From the NCBI GenBank assembly GCA_964574635.1, contig CAZNOG010000003.1, positions 124,001-188,000 on the forward strand: a DNA stretch of 64,000 nucleotides, given 5' to 3'. Both the position numbers and the translations under genes were made by a program. Below are positions 61,523 to 64,000 of the stretch, in pieces (the stretch's first letter is position 1; the number at the start of each line of letters is the position of its first letter). This DNA is from CAZNOG01 sp964574635. GTDB lineage: Bacteria > Bacteroidota > Bacteroidia > Flavobacteriales_D > Cryomorphaceae. The notes under the pieces were generated by a model. It worked only from the letters and a program-made list of their open reading frames with translations, was not told the DNA's origin and ran no database searches.

Positions 61523-64000
61523 TCAGAAATAGGCGCGCATCTGCACGTTTCCGGTGTGGACGGCCTTGATTTCTTCCGACTTCCGGCCGTGGTAGTTCAG
61601 GTTGAGTTGGAGGTTCTTGCCGATGCTTCTCTGCACGCCGGCCGCCCACGTGAAGTTCCGGCCGTTTTGCAATCCGTCGAGCATTTCGTACGCCAAACTG
61701 TTGTTGGCGCTCCCGTCGAATTCGATGTGAATCGCGTTGAATTGGGCGGAAAAGAGGCCCGTCTCTACTTTGTTGTAGCGCAATTCCAACCCCAGATCGA
61801 CCAGCCGTGCGGTTTCACCCCCCGTCGGCGCGACGTTGACCTTATCGGTGTATTCGTTGGACAAACTGAGGCGGAAGTCGGTGCCCGGTTGGTAGCTCAG
61901 GGTTTGTTTCAAGCGGTAGTATTCGATCAGGTAAGTGCGGCCCGACAAGAGGTCGGAATCGCTTTCGCGTTCACCGATCTCGTTTTCCACTGAGAGCCCC
62001 ACGGATTTTATCAAGGTGAGCCGAGCCCGCAAAAGGTGGGAAACCGAATTCCGCGACTCGAAGCCGGCAGTCATGGGCAATTTGGATTTCTGAACGGCGT
62101 ACCCGTAATCGGCGGCGAAGTTGGGATTGCTGCGGTTGAAGAACAATGTGCTGCGGATGCTCGACGAACGCGATACAAGCACGGAGTCCGACAGCTGATC
62201 CGCGAAGGGATTGTACCTGTCGGCGTCGTCTTCCCGTCGGGTTTTCCTTTCGATGCGAAAGGCCGTTTGTGAATTGAATCTCGACAGCACATTGAGAATG
62301 CCCTCGCTGTTGGCCCACGATTGCAAGGGATTCAGATTGAGCGTTTGGGAGTATTTGTTGGAGTAAACCCGCTCGTAATCGTCGGTGGGCGTGTACACTC
62401 GTATGTAGCGGTCGCCGTCTTCCGGGCGGGCGGTCTCGAATTCGTTCAATTCCCGGATGCCGTTTTCGTTGTAATCGATCCATGTGAAGGGCCCTTGACC
62501 GGTGGGATCCTGCAGGTACACGAACTCTTGTTTGCGCTCCAACCCCGATCCGATCGCGTAATTGGTGGAGGTGGTGACGGCATTTTTCCAGAGACGCATG
62601 TTGTGGTCCAGACGAAGCAACACGGTTTTTTCCGGCGCCGCGTCGGATAATTCCTCGTCTTTGATGCGGAGGATGCGTCGGGTGGCCGTCGCCGACAGCC
62701 GATTGTTGGGGTTGGACGCCAGGGTGAGTTCGGCTCCGTAATTTTGGGCGTGCGTGGAGGTGGCGAAGCGATTGGACGACACGGCGAAATCTTCCCTCTC
62801 CCCGTAAAAGACGCGGTACTGAATCTGAGTGCTGTCCGATTCGGCCAAGTACACCTCCCAGTCGTAAAATCGGTAGGCCGAGGGCAGCAGGGAATCTCCC
62901 CCGGCGGCGAATCGGCGGTTGGACTCCCGGTCGTCGCGAAACCCGATTTTCGAGAAGAAAAGCGTTTTTTCAATGCGGCTGCGGTGCCTGAAAAACTCAG
63001 AGGGATTTTGCCCCCGCGTGTGCAGCAAGCTCGCAGACAAATCGGCCGAAAAACCGGTCAATTCGGCGGAGGCGACCAAGTCGTTTTTCAATCCCGAATA
63101 GAGGCGACCGGCGTAAAACTCGCTGATGGTGTAATCGGCTTTGACGAGGTTGGTCTTTCGAAATCCCACCGCCGCGCGGGAAATGCGCTGCTCCCGCCGT
63201 GAAATTTCCAATGGCAGGTTCCAGTCGCGCGTAAACTCCACCGCGCGGTAGGGCTCCAAGGGGTTGAAGTTTTCGCCTATCCACTCCAGCTCCGCCGACC
63301 CGGTGATCTTCGCCGCGTCGACTTCCTCGCTCAGCGGCATTTCGTGCGAAATACGCGCCGACACGGCGGGGCTGAGGTTGTCTTCATTCCCGATGTCGGA
63401 AAACGTATTCGGATCCATGTGGGTGAATCCCCCTTCTATCTTGGCTTCGGTTCTGTCGGAAAATTTGTACGTCCCGCCCACCATCACCATCTGCGTTTTT
63501 TTCGGGGCGACGAGACGGCGAATGGGAGCGTAGTTTCCCGATCGGATCACCTGCCCGTTGGAGGTGTCCGGCGCCACCCATCTGAATACACGCCCACCGG
63601 CGTCGAATCCCGCCTGAACGTAATCGCCGTTTCCGGCACCCACATCGCTGAATACCACCCGGTAATACGGCGGCGTATCGGGGCCGGCCCGAACGAAAAC
63701 CGTATCGTAGCCCAAAGAATCCCGAACGGTATACAGGATGACGTCGTTGGTAAACTCCTCCACCGGCTCGTAGCCGGGGGCCACCGCACCCGAGGGGTCG
63801 TTGCCGGCTCCCGCGAGGATGGCTTTTTCCGCGTCGCCCAAATCTTGTTGGAGGGATTGGTTTTTGGCGTCCTGCTCGGTGTAGAAATTCACGTACGCCG
63901 AAAACCGATCGCTCTTCAATCCGGTGGAAGTCTGCACCAAGCTCCGCGCGTAGTTTGCGTCCGAGTATTGAAATTCCGCGGTGATCCGCTTGTCTTTGGT
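61523..64000 (-). CDS. large outer-membrane beta-barrel surface protein (3' part, runs off window)
   Basis: The frame is open to the window end, so the N-terminus is missing; 825 codons are visible. The sequence alternates short beta-strands with polar turns (for example SRISHEMPLSEEVDAAKITGSAELEW), contains FTWIDYNENGIRELNEFE and DGDRYIRVYTPTDDYERVYSN, and ends with an aromatic (QMRAYF), all typical of outer-membrane barrels. It resembles the large unnamed Bacteroidota surface/outer-membrane proteins of about 1000+ residues. Possible TTG starts inside, such as 63940, are not real starts, because coding quality continues upstream (TKDKRITAEFQYSD). Confidence 0.8.
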   Translation of the reverse strand, partial: TKDKRITAEFQYSDANYARSLVQTSTGLKSDRFSAYVNFYTEQDAKNQSLQQDLGDAEKAILAGAGNDPSGAVAPGYEPVEEFTNDVILYTVRDSLGYDTVFVRAGPDTPPYYRVVFSDVGAGNGDYVQAGFDAGGRVFRWVAPDTSNGQVIRSGNYAPIRRLVAPKKTQMVMVGGTYKFSDRTEAKIEGGFTHMDPNTFSDIGNEDNLSPAVSARISHEMPLSEEVDAAKITGSAELEWIGENFNPLEPYRAVEFTRDWNLPLEISRREQRISRAAVGFRKTNLVKADYTISEFYAGRLYSGLKNDLVASAELTGFSADLSASLLHTRGQNPSEFFRHRSRIEKTLFFSKIGFRDDRESNRRFAAGGDSLLPSAYRFYDWEVYLAESDSTQIQYRVFYGEREDFAVSSNRFATSTHAQNYGAELTLASNPNNRLSATATRRILRIKDEELSDAAPEKTVLLRLDHNMRLWKNAVTTSTNYAIGSGLERKQEFVYLQDPTGQGPFTWIDYNENGIRELNEFETARPEDGDRYIRVYTPTDDYERVYSNKYSQTLNLNPLQSWANSEGILNVLSRFNSQTAFRIERKTRREDDADRYNPFADQLSDSVLVSRSSSIRSTLFFNRSNPNFAADYGYAVQKSKLPMTAGFESRNSVSHLLRARLTLIKSVGLSVENEIGERESDSDLLSGRTYLIEYYRLKQTLSYQPGTDFRLSLSNEYTDKVNVAPTGGETARLVDLGLELRYNKVETGLFSAQFNAIHIEFDGSANNSLAYEMLDGLQNGRNFTWAAGVQRSIGKNLQLNLNYHGRKSEEIKAVHTGNVQMRAYF

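Overview
The window is bacterial chromosome from a member of the Bacteroidota, most likely Flavobacteriia/Flavobacteriales. The evidence is the conserved string holB-ricT-gldH-PBP1A, type IX secretion and gliding features (GldH, PorP/SprF, a type-B sorting domain), the Bacteroidota-type bifunctional glucose/mannose-6-phosphate isomerase and PurF paralogue, a near cysteine-less DksA/TraR protein, absence of obvious Shine-Dalgarno sites, and many copies of the Bacteroidota -7 promoter box TAnnTTTG just before start codons. Base composition is GC-rich for the phylum, which creates many long antisense shadow frames. I saw no tRNA, rRNA, CRISPR array, insertion sequence or prophage.

Layout. 1-3640 (+): possible tail of an unknown gene, a fused two-domain peptide-type ABC ATPase, and a large membrane protein. 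3750-11528 (-): one long gene string holB, ricT, gldH, PBP1A, scoA, scoB and a family 2 glycosyltransferase. 11753-21938: housekeeping genes on both strands (pgk, CvpA, phosphosugar isomerase, lysS, a tyrosine phenol-lyase-like enzyme, gpsA, uvrC). 22058-30309 (+): M23 peptidase, GH3-like adenylating enzyme and an ASH/vWA protein in overlapping frames, then dxr, rseP, an Hpt/response-regulator pair and an FAD oxidoreductase. 30397-40558 (+): a surface locus with two paralogous repeat fibre proteins, a small type-B T9SS substrate, PorP/SprF and two PorE-like OmpA proteins.

40552-49632 holds a PurF paralogue and a small unknown gene on the minus strand, then ileS, a DksA-like gene and lspA on the plus strand, then a minus-strand M1 peptidase. 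49890-57650 contains a flavodoxin-like reductase, a 6 x 20-residue repeat protein, asd, a giant lamin-tail surface protein, and the methionine aminotransferase/omega-amidase pair. 57645-64000 contains an Ig-like lipoprotein, comF, a coiled-coil membrane protein and the 3' part of a large outer-membrane beta-barrel gene running off the window.

The most unusual signal is not a protein gene. Two intergenic regions (about 43099-43287 and 59553-59714) carry the same kind of long, GC-rich, branched hairpin on the plus strand. The stems differ in sequence but stay paired, while the apex (GAGAAGC) and a 3' tail are conserved. I could not identify it; it is either a structured RNA or a folded intergenic repeat. 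Secondary points of interest are the T9SS surface locus, a four-cysteine insert in PBP1A, near-leaderless promoters, and the exact 20-residue repeat protein.
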